A stretch of 64,000 nucleotides of DNA from CAWCFV01 sp963794995 (GCA_963794995.1 CAWCFV010000002.1:3100001-3164000), one strand, 5' to 3'. Positions 1 through 8,510 are shown, numbered from the stretch's first letter. Translations and numbers: made by a program. The notes: generated by a model not told the origin, from the sequence alone.

Positions 1-2082
1 CACTACCCCCGTCGCTACTACGAGCGGGGCGAGCTCACCGACCTGTCGCAGCTGCGCCCCGGCGAGCACGCGACGGTCCAGGCGACGATCCACTCGGTCA
101 CCGGCCGCCAGATCCGGCCGAAGCTGCACAAGCTCGACGTCGTGCTCACCGACGGCCGGACCCGCACGACGGTCACGTTCTTCAACCAGCGCTGGCGGGA
201 CAAGGAGCTGCACCCCGGCAGCCAGGCGTTCTTCGCGGGCAAGGTCGAGGTGTTCAAGGGCCGCGTCACGCTGACGAACCCCGAGGTCGCCACCGGGGAG
301 GACGCCGAGGACTTCGCCGGGCGGCTCATGCCGGTCTACCCGGCGACCGCCAAGCTGGCGTCCTGGCGGGTGCGCAAGGCGGTGCGGGTCGCCCTCGACG
401 TCGCCCTGGCCGACGACACGACCCTGCCCGACCCCCTGCCCGCCGACGTGCGGCTGCACCGCGGGCTCATGGGGCTCCCCGACGCGCTGCGCCTGATCCA
501 CGACCCGGACACCTACGACGACGTGCGCCGGTCCCGCCGCCGGCTGACGTTCGACGAGGCCTTCGTGCTGCAGGCCGTCCTCGCCCGGCGCCGCGCCGAG
601 GTCATGGCCGAGCCCGCGACGGCGCGTACGGAGCGCGGCGACGGGCTGCTCGCGGCCTTCGACGCCCGTCTCCCGTTCACCCTCACGGCGGGTCAGGAGG
701 AGGTCGCGGCGGCGGTCGCCGAGGACCTGGCCCGCGCCCACCCCATGCACCGGCTGCTGCAGGGCGAGGTCGGGTCCGGGAAGACCGTCGTCGCCGTACG
801 GGCCATGCTCACCGTGGTCGACTCCGGCGGGCAGGCTGCCCTGCTCGCGCCCACGGAGGTGCTGGCCCAGCAGCACCACCGGTCGATCACCGCGATGCTC
901 GGGCCGCTCGCCGAGCGCGGGCTCCTCGGCGGGTCCGACGTGGGGACCCGGGTCGCTCTGCTCACCGGCTCGCAGGGCGCGGCGGCCCGGCGCACCAACC
1001 TGCTGGACGTGGCCAGCGGCGACGCCGGCATCGTCGTCGGCACCCACGCGCTGATCCAGGACGCCGTCGACTTCCAGGACCTGGGCCTGGTCGTCGTCGA
1101 CGAGCAGCACCGCTTCGGCGTCGAGCAGCGCGACGCCCTGCGCGCGAAGGCGGCGGTGCCACCGCACCTCCTCGTGATGACGGCGACGCCCATCCCGCGC
1201 ACCGTCGCGATGACCGTCTTCGGCGACCTGGACGTCTCGACCCTCACCGAGCTGCCGGCCGGCCGGTCGCCCATCGCCTCGCACGTCGTCCCGGCCGGTG
1301 AGAAGCCGCACTTCCTCGACCGGGCCTGGAGCCGGGTCCGCGAGGAGGTCGGCGCCGGGCACCAGGTCTACGTCGTGTGCCCCCGGATCGGCGGCACCGA
1401 CGCCGACGCGCTCGACGACGGCGGGGGAGGGGAACCCGCCCCCGACGACGAGACGGCTGCGCGGCTGCGCCCCGCCCTGGCCGTGCTCGACGTCGCCCCC
1501 ATGCTCGTCGAGGGGCCGCTCGCCGGGCTCCGGGTCGAGATCCTGCACGGGCGGCTGCCGAGCGACGCCAAGGACGAGGTGATGCGCCGTTTCGCCGCCG
1601 GCGACGTCGACGTGCTCGTCGCCACCACCGTCGTCGAGGTGGGGGTGGACGTCGCCAACGCGACCGGCATGGTGGTGATGGACGCCGACCGCTTCGGTGT
1701 CTCTCAGCTGCACCAGCTCCGTGGCCGGGTGGGCCGGGGCAGTGCGCCGGGCCTGTGCCTGCTCGTCACCGACGCCGAGGCCGGGACCCCAGCCCGCGAG
1801 CGACTGGAGGCGGTGGCCGCGACCCTCGACGGCTTCGAGCTCTCCCGCCTCGACCTCGAGACCCGGCGCGAGGGCGACGTGCTGGGCGCCTCGCAGTCCG
1901 GGCGGCGTTCGAGCCTGCGGCTGCTGTCGGTCCTGCGGGACGAGGACCTCATCGCCGACGCGCGCGAGGACGCCACGGCTGTCGTCACCGCCGACCCCGG
2001 CCTGCGGCGGCACGCGGCCCTGCGGGAGGCCGTCGAGCAGGTGCTCGCGGAGCAGCGGGCCGACTACCTCGAGAAGGCCTGA
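1..2082 (+). CDS. recG: ATP-dependent DNA helicase RecG (5'-truncated by window edge)
   Basis: RecG remodels stalled replication forks and branch-migrates Holliday junctions in the cytoplasm. The reading frame is open from base 1 with no start codon, so the N-terminal wedge domain is only partly present; the first visible codons (HYPRRYYERGEL) match the beginning of the RecG OB-fold region. Superfamily 2 helicase motifs follow: Walker A GEVGSGKT at bases 763-786, DEQH box at 1099-1110, the TATPIPRT motif, then helicase motif V/VI (ATTVVEVGVDV and QLRGRVGRG). An acidic Gly-rich insert sits near bases 1405-1460. It is followed at 4 bases by rsmD, the usual actinobacterial order. Confidence 0.95.
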   Translation, partial: HYPRRYYERGELTDLSQLRPGEHATVQATIHSVTGRQIRPKLHKLDVVLTDGRTRTTVTFFNQRWRDKELHPGSQAFFAGKVEVFKGRVTLTNPEVATGEDAEDFAGRLMPVYPATAKLASWRVRKAVRVALDVALADDTTLPDPLPADVRLHRGLMGLPDALRLIHDPDTYDDVRRSRRRLTFDEAFVLQAVLARRRAEVMAEPATARTERGDGLLAAFDARLPFTLTAGQEEVAAAVAEDLARAHPMHRLLQGEVGSGKTVVAVRAMLTVVDSGGQAALLAPTEVLAQQHHRSITAMLGPLAERGLLGGSDVGTRVALLTGSQGAAARRTNLLDVASGDAGIVVGTHALIQDAVDFQDLGLVVVDEQHRFGVEQRDALRAKAAVPPHLLVMTATPIPRTVAMTVFGDLDVSTLTELPAGRSPIASHVVPAGEKPHFLDRAWSRVREEVGAGHQVYVVCPRIGGTDADALDDGGGGEPAPDDETAARLRPALAVLDVAPMLVEGPLAGLRVEILHGRLPSDAKDEVMRRFAAGDVDVLVATTVVEVGVDVANATGMVVMDADRFGVSQLHQLRGRVGRGSAPGLCLLVTDAEAGTPARERLEAVAATLDGFELSRLDLETRREGDVLGASQSGRRSSLRLLSVLRDEDLIADAREDATAVVTADPGLRRHAALREAVEQVLAEQRADYLEKA

Positions 2083-2086
2083 GGCC

Positions 2087-2686
2087 GTGACCCGGGTGAT
2101 CGCCGGTGCGGCACGCGGCCGCCGGCTGGCGGTGCCCCCGGGGCACGGGACCCGACCCACGTCGGACCGGGCCCGCGAGGCCCTGTTCTCCAGCCTCGAG
2201 TCGCTCCTGGGCGCCTGGGCCGGCCGCCGGGTCGTCGACCTGTACGCGGGCAGCGGCGCCGTGGGCCTCGAGGCAGTCAGCCGCGGGGCGGCCCACGCGC
2301 TGCTCGTGGAGGCCGACCGGAGCGCGGCCCGCGTGGTCGCCGGGAACATCGCCACCCTCGGGCTGCCCGGCGCCGAGCTGCGGCACGGCCGGGTCGAGCA
2401 GGTCGTGGCGACGGGCCTGGCCGGGCCGCCGTACGACGTCGTGTTCGCCGACCCGCCCTACGACCTGGCCGACGACGACCTGCGGGCCGTCCTCGCGGAC
2501 CTGCGCCGCCACGTCGCCGAGGACGCGGTCGTGGCCGTCGAGCGAGCCACCCGCGGCGGCACGTGGCGCTGGCCGCCGGGCTACCTGGGCCTGCGCTCGC
2601 GACGCTACGGCGAGGCCACCCTTTGGTACGGTCGCGCCGCCGCCGAGCAGACCGGGCACAGCCGGCCGGGCGGGACGCGCCACTGA
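2087..2686 (+). CDS. rsmD: 16S rRNA (guanine966-N2)-methyltransferase RsmD
   Basis: RsmD methylates G966 of 16S rRNA using S-adenosylmethionine during 30S assembly. The GTG at 2087 lies 4 bases after the recG stop and gives 199 residues, the normal family size, beginning MTRVIAGAARGRRL. The family signature is present: substrate loop RPTSDRAREALFSSL, SAM-binding motif I DLYAGSGAVGLEA, and the N2-guanine methyltransferase motif FADPPYDL. The reading frame is also open far upstream inside recG, but that part is a shadow. It is probably cotranscribed with recG and coaD. Confidence 0.93.
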   Translation: MTRVIAGAARGRRLAVPPGHGTRPTSDRAREALFSSLESLLGAWAGRRVVDLYAGSGAVGLEAVSRGAAHALLVEADRSAARVVAGNIATLGLPGAELRHGRVEQVVATGLAGPPYDVVFADPPYDLADDDLRAVLADLRRHVAEDAVVAVERATRGGTWRWPPGYLGLRSRRYGEATLWYGRAAAEQTGHSRPGGTRH

Positions 2687-2692
2687 GCGCGT

Positions 2693-2714
2693 CGAGCACG
2701 ACGAGCACGACGAG
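2693..2714. repeat. 9-bp tandem repeat before coaD
   Basis: Two perfect copies of CGAGCACGA followed by CGAG lie in the 43-base gap between rsmD and coaD, just upstream of the GGGAGG ribosome-binding site. The same GAGCACGAC core forms the longer repeat upstream of rpmF. Confidence 0.6.
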
Positions 2715-2729
2715 CCGGGAGGGACCCGC

Positions 2730-3215
2730 ATGACCCAGCGCCGCTGCGTGTGCCCGGGTTCCTTCGACCCGGTCACCCACGGCCACCTCGACGTCATCGG
2801 GCGGGCCAGCCGCCTCTACGACGAGGTCACCGTCGCCGTCCTGGTCAACCGGTCGAAGGCGGGGCTGTTCGACGTGCCGGAGCGGATCGACATGCTGCGC
2901 GAGGTCACCGCGTCGCTCGGGAACGTCAAGGTCGACTCGTTCGAGGGCCTGCTCGTCGACTACTGCCGCGCCCGGGGGATCCCGGTCGTGGTCAAGGGCC
3001 TGCGGGCGGTCAGCGACTTCGACTACGAGCTGCAGATGTCGCAGATGAACAACCGGCTGACCGGCCTCGAGACGCTGTTCGTGGCGACCAACCCGGAGTA
3101 CTCGTTCCTGTCCTCCAGCCTGGTCAAGGAGGTGGCCCGGTGGGGTGGTGACGTGTCGGGGCTGGTCCCGGACGCCGTGCTGGCCCGCCTGCGAGCGCGC
3201 ATCGAGCAGTCCTGA
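2730..3215 (+). CDS. coaD: Phosphopantetheine adenylyltransferase
   Basis: CoaD transfers AMP from ATP to 4'-phosphopantetheine, the penultimate step of coenzyme A synthesis. The 161-residue product has the nucleotidyltransferase signature GSFDPVTHGHLDVI near the N terminus (the TxGH motif), the phosphopantetheine-contacting segment KGLRAVSDFDYELQM, and the C-terminal SSSLVKEVA helix. The ATG at 2730 is preceded by a GGGAGG ribosome-binding site at about 8 bases. Length and sequence are typical of the bacterial enzyme. It sits between rsmD and the SepIVA-like gene, as in many actinobacteria. Confidence 0.96.
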   Translation: MTQRRCVCPGSFDPVTHGHLDVIGRASRLYDEVTVAVLVNRSKAGLFDVPERIDMLREVTASLGNVKVDSFEGLLVDYCRARGIPVVVKGLRAVSDFDYELQMSQMNNRLTGLETLFVATNPEYSFLSSSLVKEVARWGGDVSGLVPDAVLARLRARIEQS

Positions 3216-3229
3216 CGCCGGGAGGTCCG

Positions 3230-3235
3230 TAGGCT
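3230..3235 (+). promoter_or_regulatory. Predicted -10 box for the SepIVA-like gene
   Basis: TAGGCT, the -10 hexamer used repeatedly in this window, lies 53 bases before the GTG start, implying a leader of about 45 bases. No convincing -35 element was identified. Confidence 0.5.
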
Positions 3236-3288
3236 GCACCCGCCCGCCCCAGCGCCATCCCCAGCCCCTCACCGCGGAGGCCCCGACC

Positions 3289-3807
3289 GTGGACGTCCAC
3301 GACAAGCTCGACGAGCTCATCGCGATCGTCGAGAACTCGCGCGCGATGCCGATGTCGGCGTCCTGCATCGTCAACCGGGGCGAGGTCCTGGGTCTGCTGG
3401 AGGAGATCAGGGGGCTGCTGCCCGAGGACCTGCGCCACGCCCAGATGCTGCTGGCCGACCGCGAGTCGGTCGTCGACGAGGGCCGTCGCGAGGCGGCCCG
3501 GATCGTCACCCGCGCCGAGGAGGAGCGGGTCGCGCTGACCGCCGACACCGAGGTGGTCGCCGAGGCGCAGCGCCAGGCGGCGCGGATCCGCCACGAGGCG
3601 GCCGAGGAGGCCCGCTCCATGCGCGGTGAGGTCGACGACTACGTCGACTCGAAGCTGGCCAACTTCGAGGTGGTGCTGGACAAGACCCTCACCGCCGTCC
3701 GGCGCGGCCGGGACAAGCTCAGCGGCCGCAGCACGGTCGGCGACCTGGAGGAGTTCCCCGCCGAGGAGCACGACCGGGACCCGTTCGGGGCCGACCGCGC
3801 CCCGTGA
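3289..3807 (+). CDS. SepIVA-like coiled-coil septation protein
   Basis: The 172-residue product starts MDVHDKLDELIAIVENSRAMP (GTG start at 3289) and is almost entirely a charged helical coiled coil (about residues 25-150) rich in Arg/Glu/Ala, with an acidic tail. Its position immediately upstream of DUF177-rpmF-rnc-mutM is that of mycobacterial SepIVA (Rv2927c), a DivIVA-family septation factor; the MPMSASCIVNR segment (residues about 20-30) looks like the conserved N-terminal part of these proteins. A role in cell division or envelope precursor organisation is inferred from synteny and coiled-coil character. The start lacks a strong ribosome-binding site. Confidence 0.75.
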   Translation: MDVHDKLDELIAIVENSRAMPMSASCIVNRGEVLGLLEEIRGLLPEDLRHAQMLLADRESVVDEGRREAARIVTRAEEERVALTADTEVVAEAQRQAARIRHEAAEEARSMRGEVDDYVDSKLANFEVVLDKTLTAVRRGRDKLSGRSTVGDLEEFPAEEHDRDPFGADRAP

Positions 3808-3872
3808 CGGACGCTGAGCGCACTCGCCGACGTCCCGCCGTCACCCGTAGCCGGTGCCCCGCGGGCGACGAT

Positions 3873-3902
3873 GTGACTGGGCCGCCGACGGTCGGGTAGC
3901 CT
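3873..3902 (+). promoter_or_regulatory. Predicted promoter for DUF177-rpmF
   Basis: GTGACT (3873-3878) and TAGCCT (3897-3902) are separated by 18 bases, a good sigma-70-type arrangement in the 138-base gap before the DUF177 gene. Confidence 0.55.
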
Positions 3903-3945
3903 TTCTGGCGGTCCCGACCAGGGGGCCGAGAGCGTCACGTCTGCG

Positions 3946-4536
3946 ATGAGCATGCCCGAAGAGAGCAGGAGACCCACGACCCGCCTCGACCCGCGATCGC
4001 CCCTCGTGCTCGACACGCGCGAGCTGGGGCGGCGGCCAGGGTCGATGCGCCCGGTCTCCCGATCTGTTCCGGCACCGGCCCATCTGGGCAACGACGTGCT
4101 CGGTGTCCCGGACGGGTCACCGCTCGAGCTGGACCTCCGGCTCGAGTCGGTGGTCGAGGGCGTCCTCGTCTCCGGAACGGTGTCCGGCACCGCGACGGGG
4201 GAGTGCGTGCGCTGCCTCGAGCCGGTCACGGCACCGGTCGTGGTCGACCTGCAGGAGCTCTACGCCCACGCCGGGCAGGAGCGCCACGAGGACGACGACA
4301 CCGAGCCGCTGCCGGAGATGGACGGTGTGCTCCTCGACATCGAGCCGGCAGTACGTGACGCGGTGGTGCTCGCACTGCCGTTGCAGCCGCTGTGCCGGGA
4401 CGACTGCCCTGGTCTGTGCCCCGACTGCGGGGCCAGGCTGGCGGACGACCCGGAGCACGGGCACGACGTGGTCGACGCCCGGTGGGAGGCCCTGCGCGGG
4501 CTGGCCGCCGGCACCGAGCGCGACAGCACTTCCTGA
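3946..4536 (+). CDS. YceD/DUF177 family protein
   Basis: A 196-residue cytoplasmic protein of the YceD (DUF177) family, which is genetically linked to rpmF and to 23S rRNA or 50S assembly across bacteria. Visible family features are the central VSGTVSGTATGECVRCLEPV segment and a C-terminal cysteine cluster CRDDCPGLCPDCG that may bind zinc. The ATG at 3946 is followed by a second ATG at 3952, so the exact start is ambiguous by two residues. It is followed, through a tandem-repeat spacer, by rpmF, which supports the family assignment. Confidence 0.88.
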   Translation: MSMPEESRRPTTRLDPRSPLVLDTRELGRRPGSMRPVSRSVPAPAHLGNDVLGVPDGSPLELDLRLESVVEGVLVSGTVSGTATGECVRCLEPVTAPVVVDLQELYAHAGQERHEDDDTEPLPEMDGVLLDIEPAVRDAVVLALPLQPLCRDDCPGLCPDCGARLADDPEHGHDVVDARWEALRGLAAGTERDSTS

Positions 4537-4584
4537 GCACGACGCAGCACCGCTGAGCACGACGCAGCACCACCGAGCACGACC
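4533..4584. repeat. 20-bp tandem repeat between DUF177 gene and rpmF
   Basis: CTGAGCACGACGCAGCACC recurs with a 20-base period starting at 4533 and 4553, with a partial third copy (CCGAGCACGAC) from 4573. The first copy contains the DUF177 stop codon. The repeat occupies most of the gap to rpmF. Confidence 0.8.
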
Positions 4585-4610
4585 GACGTCCGAGATCCAG
4601 GAGACACACA

Positions 4611-4784
4611 GTGGCCGTTCCGAAGCGCAAGATGTCGCGCAGCAACACGCGCTCGCGTCGCGCGAACTGGAAGACGACCGCCGCCCCCCTGGTGGCCTGC
4701 AAGCGCTGCAGCGAGCCCAAGCTCGCCCACATCGCCTGCCCCACCTGCGGCACCTACAACGACCGCGACGTCCTCGACGTCTGA
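4611..4784 (+). CDS. rpmF: 50S ribosomal protein L32
   Basis: A 57-residue protein beginning MAVPKRKMSRSNTRSRRANW, the unmistakable start of L32, a structural protein of the large ribosomal subunit. It retains all four zinc-ribbon cysteines, CKRC (30, 33) and CPTC (43, 46), so this is the C+ (zinc-binding) paralog type. The GTG start follows a weak GGAGA ribosome-binding site. It lies between the DUF177 gene and rnc, the conserved order. Confidence 0.97.
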   Translation: MAVPKRKMSRSNTRSRRANWKTTAAPLVACKRCSEPKLAHIACPTCGTYNDRDVLDV

Positions 4785-4794
4785 GCCGTCGGGC

Positions 4795-5556
4795 GTGAGT
4801 GCTCAGCCTGCCGCGGGGGAGGACGACCTGCCCGCCCGCCTGGCGCAGGCCATCGGACTCCAGGTCGACGCCGCCCTGGCGCAGCGCGCCCTGACGCACC
4901 GCTCGTACGCGTACGAGAACGGGGGGCTCCCGACCAACGAGCGCCTCGAGTTCCTCGGCGACTCGGTCCTCGGCCTCGTCGTCACCGACACCCTGTTCCG
5001 CAGCCACCCCGAGCTCCCGGAGGGCCAGCTCGCGAAGCTGCGGGCGGCCGTCGTCAACATGCGGGCCCTCGCCGACGTCAGCCGTGACCTCGGCCTCGGC
5101 GACCTCGTCCGGCTGGGCCGTGGCGAGGAGACCACCGGCGGCCGCGACAAGTCCTCGATCCTCGCCGACACCCTCGAGGCGGTGCTCGGAGCGGTGTACA
5201 TCGACCTGGGGCTGCCGGCGGCGTCCGGGCTGGTGCACCGCCTCTTCGACCCGCTCATCGACGAGGCGGCGACCCTCGGCGCCGGGCTCGACTGGAAGAC
5301 CAGCCTGCAGGAGCTGACCGCCACGGCGGCGCTCGGCGTGCCGGAGTACATGGTGTCAGAGGCCGGACCGGACCACGAGAAGGTCTTCACGGCGGTGGTC
5401 CAGGTCGGCGGCGAGGCCTACGGCGAGGGCACCGGCCGGAGCAAGAAGGAGGCCGAGCAGGAGGCCGCGGCCACCGCCTGGCGGCACCTGCGCAGCGCCG
5501 TGCCCGGCACGGACGTCGCGCCGCCCGAGGTCACGCCCCCCCAGGTCACGCGCTAG
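4795..5556 (+). CDS. rnc: Ribonuclease III
   Basis: RNase III cleaves double-stranded RNA, including rRNA precursors. The 253-residue product has the N-terminal catalytic domain with the signature NERLEFLGDSVLGLVV (Mg2+ ligands Glu and Asp), the second acidic motif DTLEAVLGAVYID, and a C-terminal dsRNA-binding domain from about residue 165 (DWKTSLQELTA through GTGRSKKEAEQEAAATAW). A short Pro-rich tail follows. The GTG at 4795 lies 10 bases after rpmF, and its stop abuts the mutM start, so the two are translationally coupled. Confidence 0.97.
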   Translation: MSAQPAAGEDDLPARLAQAIGLQVDAALAQRALTHRSYAYENGGLPTNERLEFLGDSVLGLVVTDTLFRSHPELPEGQLAKLRAAVVNMRALADVSRDLGLGDLVRLGRGEETTGGRDKSSILADTLEAVLGAVYIDLGLPAASGLVHRLFDPLIDEAATLGAGLDWKTSLQELTATAALGVPEYMVSEAGPDHEKVFTAVVQVGGEAYGEGTGRSKKEAEQEAAATAWRHLRSAVPGTDVAPPEVTPPQVTR

Positions 5557-6414
5557 GTGCCGGAGCTCCCCGAGGTCGAGGTCGTCCGTCGCGGCCTCGA
5601 GCGCTGGGTCGCCGGCCGCCGCATCGCCGCGGTCCAGGTGGCCCACCCCCGGGCGGTCCGACGCCACGTCGCGGGGGGCAGTGACTTCGCCGCCCGCCTC
5701 GCGGGTCGTACGGTGACCGCGGCCGCTCGCCGTGGGAAGTACCTGTGGCTGCCCCTCGACGGGGCGGGCGACGCGCTCCTGGCCCACCTCGGCATGAGCG
5801 GGCAGCTGCTGGTCCGCGAGCCGGGCAGCACCGACGAGACGCACCTGCGGGTCCGGGTGCAGTTCGACGACGGCGGTCCCGAGCTGCGCTTCGTCGACCA
5901 GCGCACCTTCGGCGGCCTTGCGCTGGTGGACCTCGTCGACGGGGTGCCGGCGCCGGTGGCCCACATCGGCCGCGACCCGCTGGACCCTGGCTTCGACGAC
6001 GCGGCGTGGGCAGCGGCGCTGCGGCGGCGGCGGACCGGCCTCAAGCGCGCGCTGCTCGACCAGACCCTGGCCAGCGGCATCGGCAACATCTACGCCGACG
6101 AGGCGCTGTGGCGGGCCCGGCTGCACTGGGCACGCGCCACCGAGACGCTGCCGAGGGCGAGGGCGCTGGAGGTCCTCGGGGCTGCGCGCGCGGTGATGGT
6201 CGCCGCGCTCGCCGAGGGCGGCACGTCGTTCGACTCGCTCTACGTGAACGTCAACGGCGAGAGCGGGTACTTCGACCGGCGGCTGCACGTCTACGGCCGG
6301 ACGGGTGAGCCGTGCGACCGCTGCGGCGCGCGCATCGTCCGGGAGCCGTTCATGAACCGCTCGTCGTTCCGCTGCCCCCGCTGCCAGCGGACCCCTGGCG
6401 CCCCCCACCGGTAG
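5557..6414 (+). CDS. mutM: Formamidopyrimidine-DNA glycosylase
   Basis: MutM (Fpg) excises 8-oxoguanine and other oxidised purines and nicks the abasic site. The product of 285 residues begins MPELPEVEVVRRGLERW, giving the catalytic Pro2 and Glu3 after Met removal; the conserved Lys lies in RRGKYLWLPL. The helix-two-turn-helix (GIGNIYADEALW) and the C-terminal zinc finger CDRCGARI...CPRCQRT are present. Its GTG start follows the rnc stop without a gap. Everything expected for an active enzyme is present. Confidence 0.96.
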   Translation: MPELPEVEVVRRGLERWVAGRRIAAVQVAHPRAVRRHVAGGSDFAARLAGRTVTAAARRGKYLWLPLDGAGDALLAHLGMSGQLLVREPGSTDETHLRVRVQFDDGGPELRFVDQRTFGGLALVDLVDGVPAPVAHIGRDPLDPGFDDAAWAAALRRRRTGLKRALLDQTLASGIGNIYADEALWRARLHWARATETLPRARALEVLGAARAVMVAALAEGGTSFDSLYVNVNGESGYFDRRLHVYGRTGEPCDRCGARIVREPFMNRSSFRCPRCQRTPGAPHR

Positions 6415-6493
6415 CCGGCCGTCCGGCATCACCGGGTCTGCCCGGGTCTGTCGGCGTCCTTGCCCGAGGTTTGGCTCCTCAGTCATGGACCCC

Positions 6494-6507
6494 CGGCTCG
6501 CGAGCCG
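6494..6507. promoter_or_regulatory. 14-bp perfect palindrome upstream of secreted collagen-like gene
   Basis: CGGCTCGCGAGCCG reads the same on both strands and abuts a -10-like TAGGCA (6509-6514). It is 63 bases upstream of the next start codon. An operator is possible; nothing else in the 155-base gap stands out. Confidence 0.35.
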
Positions 6508-6569
6508 CTAGGCAGGGGTGCGACCGCGGCACGGCGCCGCGAGCACGGGGGACACCAGCAGGGGGTCAG

Positions 6570-7244
6570 ATGAGGAGCATCTTCGCGAACGGCCGCTACG
6601 CCAACATCACCGCAACGGTGGCGCTGGTCGTGGCGATCAGCGGGGGGACGGCCTACGCCGCCAACACGATCCGCAGCAGCGACATCGTCAACGGCCAGGT
6701 CAAGCGGGTCGACATCAAGAAGAACGCCATCAACTCCGGCAAGGTCGCCAACGGCAGCCTCAAGGCGAGGGACTTCCGCGCCGGTCAGCTCCCTGCCGGT
6801 CCCGCCGGTCCCGCCGGTGCGACCGGGGCCACCGGTGCGACGGGTGCGCCCGGAGCCACCGGCCCGCGCGGCCCGAGCAACGCCTTCGCGTCGTACAACC
6901 CGGGCGTCATCAACTGGAGCACGACGTTCGCGAGCCAGCGGACGCTGAACCTGCCCGCCGGCTCGTTCGTGCTGACCGGCAGCGGTCTCGGCAACAACAA
7001 CGGGGCGGCGACCGCCGACGTCGACTGCCAGCTCCTGCTCGGTGGGACGGCCGTCGCCGACCTCAACACCCTGACCCCCGGAGCGCAGGGGGCCGCCGGC
7101 GAGCGGATGACCATCGCCATGACCGGCGCCGGCACCCTGGCTGCGCCGGGGACCGCCGAGCTGCAGTGCCGGTCCTCGGAGGCCGGCAACATCCTCGGGG
7201 CCAGCCTGGTCGCCGTCCAGGTCGCCACGCTCACCACGACCTGA
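6570..7244 (+). CDS. Secreted protein with short collagen-like repeat
   Basis: A 224-residue predicted exported protein. Residues 11-31 form a signal peptide or anchor ending AYA-A. Residues 34-72 contain a repeating hydrophobic/Asx pattern (DIVNGQVKRVDIKKN, GKVANGSLKARDF) typical of actinobacterial surface proteins. Nine Gly-X-Y triplets (residues 77-103, e.g. GPAGPAGATGATGATG) follow, then a beta-rich C-terminal domain with two cysteines (CQLLLGG, LQCRSS) that could form a disulfide. The ATG at 6570 has an AGGGGGT ribosome-binding site. Function unknown; a surface or spore-coat structural role is only a guess. Confidence 0.78.
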   Translation: MRSIFANGRYANITATVALVVAISGGTAYAANTIRSSDIVNGQVKRVDIKKNAINSGKVANGSLKARDFRAGQLPAGPAGPAGATGATGATGAPGATGPRGPSNAFASYNPGVINWSTTFASQRTLNLPAGSFVLTGSGLGNNNGAATADVDCQLLLGGTAVADLNTLTPGAQGAAGERMTIAMTGAGTLAAPGTAELQCRSSEAGNILGASLVAVQVATLTTT

Positions 7245-7275
7245 CCCTGGCGCCCTCCGGGGGCGTGGCCGGCGG

Positions 7276-7281
7276 GATACT
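7276..7281 (+). promoter_or_regulatory. Predicted leaderless -10 box
   Basis: GATACT ends exactly 7 bases before the ATG at 7289, the spacing expected when the transcript starts at or next to the A of the start codon. Confidence 0.5.
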
Positions 7282-7288
7282 CGCAGGC

Positions 7289-8497
7289 ATGGCGGCCCCG
7301 GAGGGCGACGACGTCGTCGGGCAGGGACCCGACGACGGGCCGCCACGCGCGCCGAGGTGGCTGCGCCGTGGCGGCCTGGCCGCGGCCGTCCTCCTGGTGG
7401 GCCTGGGACTCTCCCGCGCCGGGCTGCTGTCCTCGGCCGACGAGCCGTCGCGCGGCGACGTCCCCGACGGGTCGCCGTCCGGCTCGGCAGCGACCGCCGG
7501 CCCCGAGGGCCCCCGCCTGGTCGCCCGGCTCGGCGACCGGCTGCTGGTGGCGGCCCCCGGGGGCGCCTCGCCCGGCGCGCGGCTGCCCCGCGGCCTGCAG
7601 GCAGACGCCCGGCTGGTCCCGGTGCGGCCCGGCGGCGCCGACGTCGACGCGCTCACCCCGGGACCGCTCGTCGGCGCCCACGACGGCCGGCTGTTCCGCG
7701 CGGACGCGGACCGGGCGCGGTACCGCACCCTCGGGAGCGCCGAGGCGGTGGTCGCCGCCGGCTCCGTTGCCGCGCGAGCCGTGGTCGAGCGTGACGGGAG
7801 GCTGCAGGAGGTCGAGGTCGCGACCGGTGCGACCACCGACGCCGATCCCTTCCCGGGCTTCGTCCCCCAGCGCTGGTCGGCGCTGGGGGCGCTCGGCGGG
7901 GCCGGGGCCGGCGCGGTCCTGATGGTCGGCCCGGGAACCGACGGCGAGCGGGTGCTGGCGCTGGCCTACCCGCGCACCCTGGTGGAGTCCGGGCGGCGGG
8001 AGCCGGTGCGTGAGCTGGGCAGCTTCGGCGAGCTGCTCGGCATCGCGGACGACTGGGCCCTCACCCTCGGGCCGGGCTGCCCGGGGAAGACCTGCACGCT
8101 GGTCGTGGTCAGCGTCACCCGCGACGCGAGCCTGGCCCGGGCCGTCGCCCCGCCCCCGGGCTGGGCCTTCGTGCGCGGGCCCGTCGCGGGCCGCACCCAC
8201 GAGGCACTGGTCCCCGTGCGGCGGCTGGACGGCGGGGCCGGGCCGGGGGACGTCGCGCTGGCCCGGCTCGTCCCGGGCGGTGACAACGCCCTGCTCGTCC
8301 AGGGGACCGACCGGGTGCGCCTGTCCGCCGGGCTGGCCGACGGCCCCGGCGGGTCGGTCTACCTCCTCCACGACCAGGCAGGTCCAGGCGACCCGCGGGC
8401 GGCGGTCTGGGACCCGGACCGCCCCAACGCCGCGGCGCCGGTGCTCCCGGCAGTCACCTTCCCCGCCGGTGCGCGTCTCGTCTGTGCCTGCGGGTGA
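7289..8497 (+). CDS. Membrane-anchored extracytoplasmic protein, function unknown
   Basis: A 402-residue protein with a short Pro/Arg-rich cytoplasmic N terminus, one transmembrane segment (about residues 28-46), a Ser/Pro-rich linker and a large extracytoplasmic part composed of short beta-like segments (for example GPRLVARLGDRLLVAAPGG, LVGAHDGRLFRADADRARY). A paired-cysteine loop (GCPGKTCTLVVV) and a terminal CACG are present. The pattern suggests a beta-propeller-like sensor or binding domain, but no family was recognised. There is no ribosome-binding site; a -10 box 7 bases upstream suggests a leaderless start. The next gene overlaps or follows closely. Confidence 0.7.
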   Translation: MAAPEGDDVVGQGPDDGPPRAPRWLRRGGLAAAVLLVGLGLSRAGLLSSADEPSRGDVPDGSPSGSAATAGPEGPRLVARLGDRLLVAAPGGASPGARLPRGLQADARLVPVRPGGADVDALTPGPLVGAHDGRLFRADADRARYRTLGSAEAVVAAGSVAARAVVERDGRLQEVEVATGATTDADPFPGFVPQRWSALGALGGAGAGAVLMVGPGTDGERVLALAYPRTLVESGRREPVRELGSFGELLGIADDWALTLGPGCPGKTCTLVVVSVTRDASLARAVAPPPGWAFVRGPVAGRTHEALVPVRRLDGGAGPGDVALARLVPGGDNALLVQGTDRVRLSAGLADGPGGSVYLLHDQAGPGDPRAAVWDPDRPNAAAPVLPAVTFPAGARLVCACG

Positions 8498-8504
8498 CCG
8501 GCCC

Positions 8505-8510
8505 TACCCT
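8505..8510 (+). promoter_or_regulatory. Predicted leaderless -10 box for the lipoprotein gene
   Basis: TACCCT lies 7 bases before the GTG at 8518. This favours 8518 over the in-frame GTG at 8494, which overlaps the previous stop codon. Confidence 0.55.

Noticed and set aside
18..329. Minus-strand open frame in recG
   Set aside because: Ser/Arg-rich translation and complete overlap with a conserved gene; typical high-GC antisense shadow.
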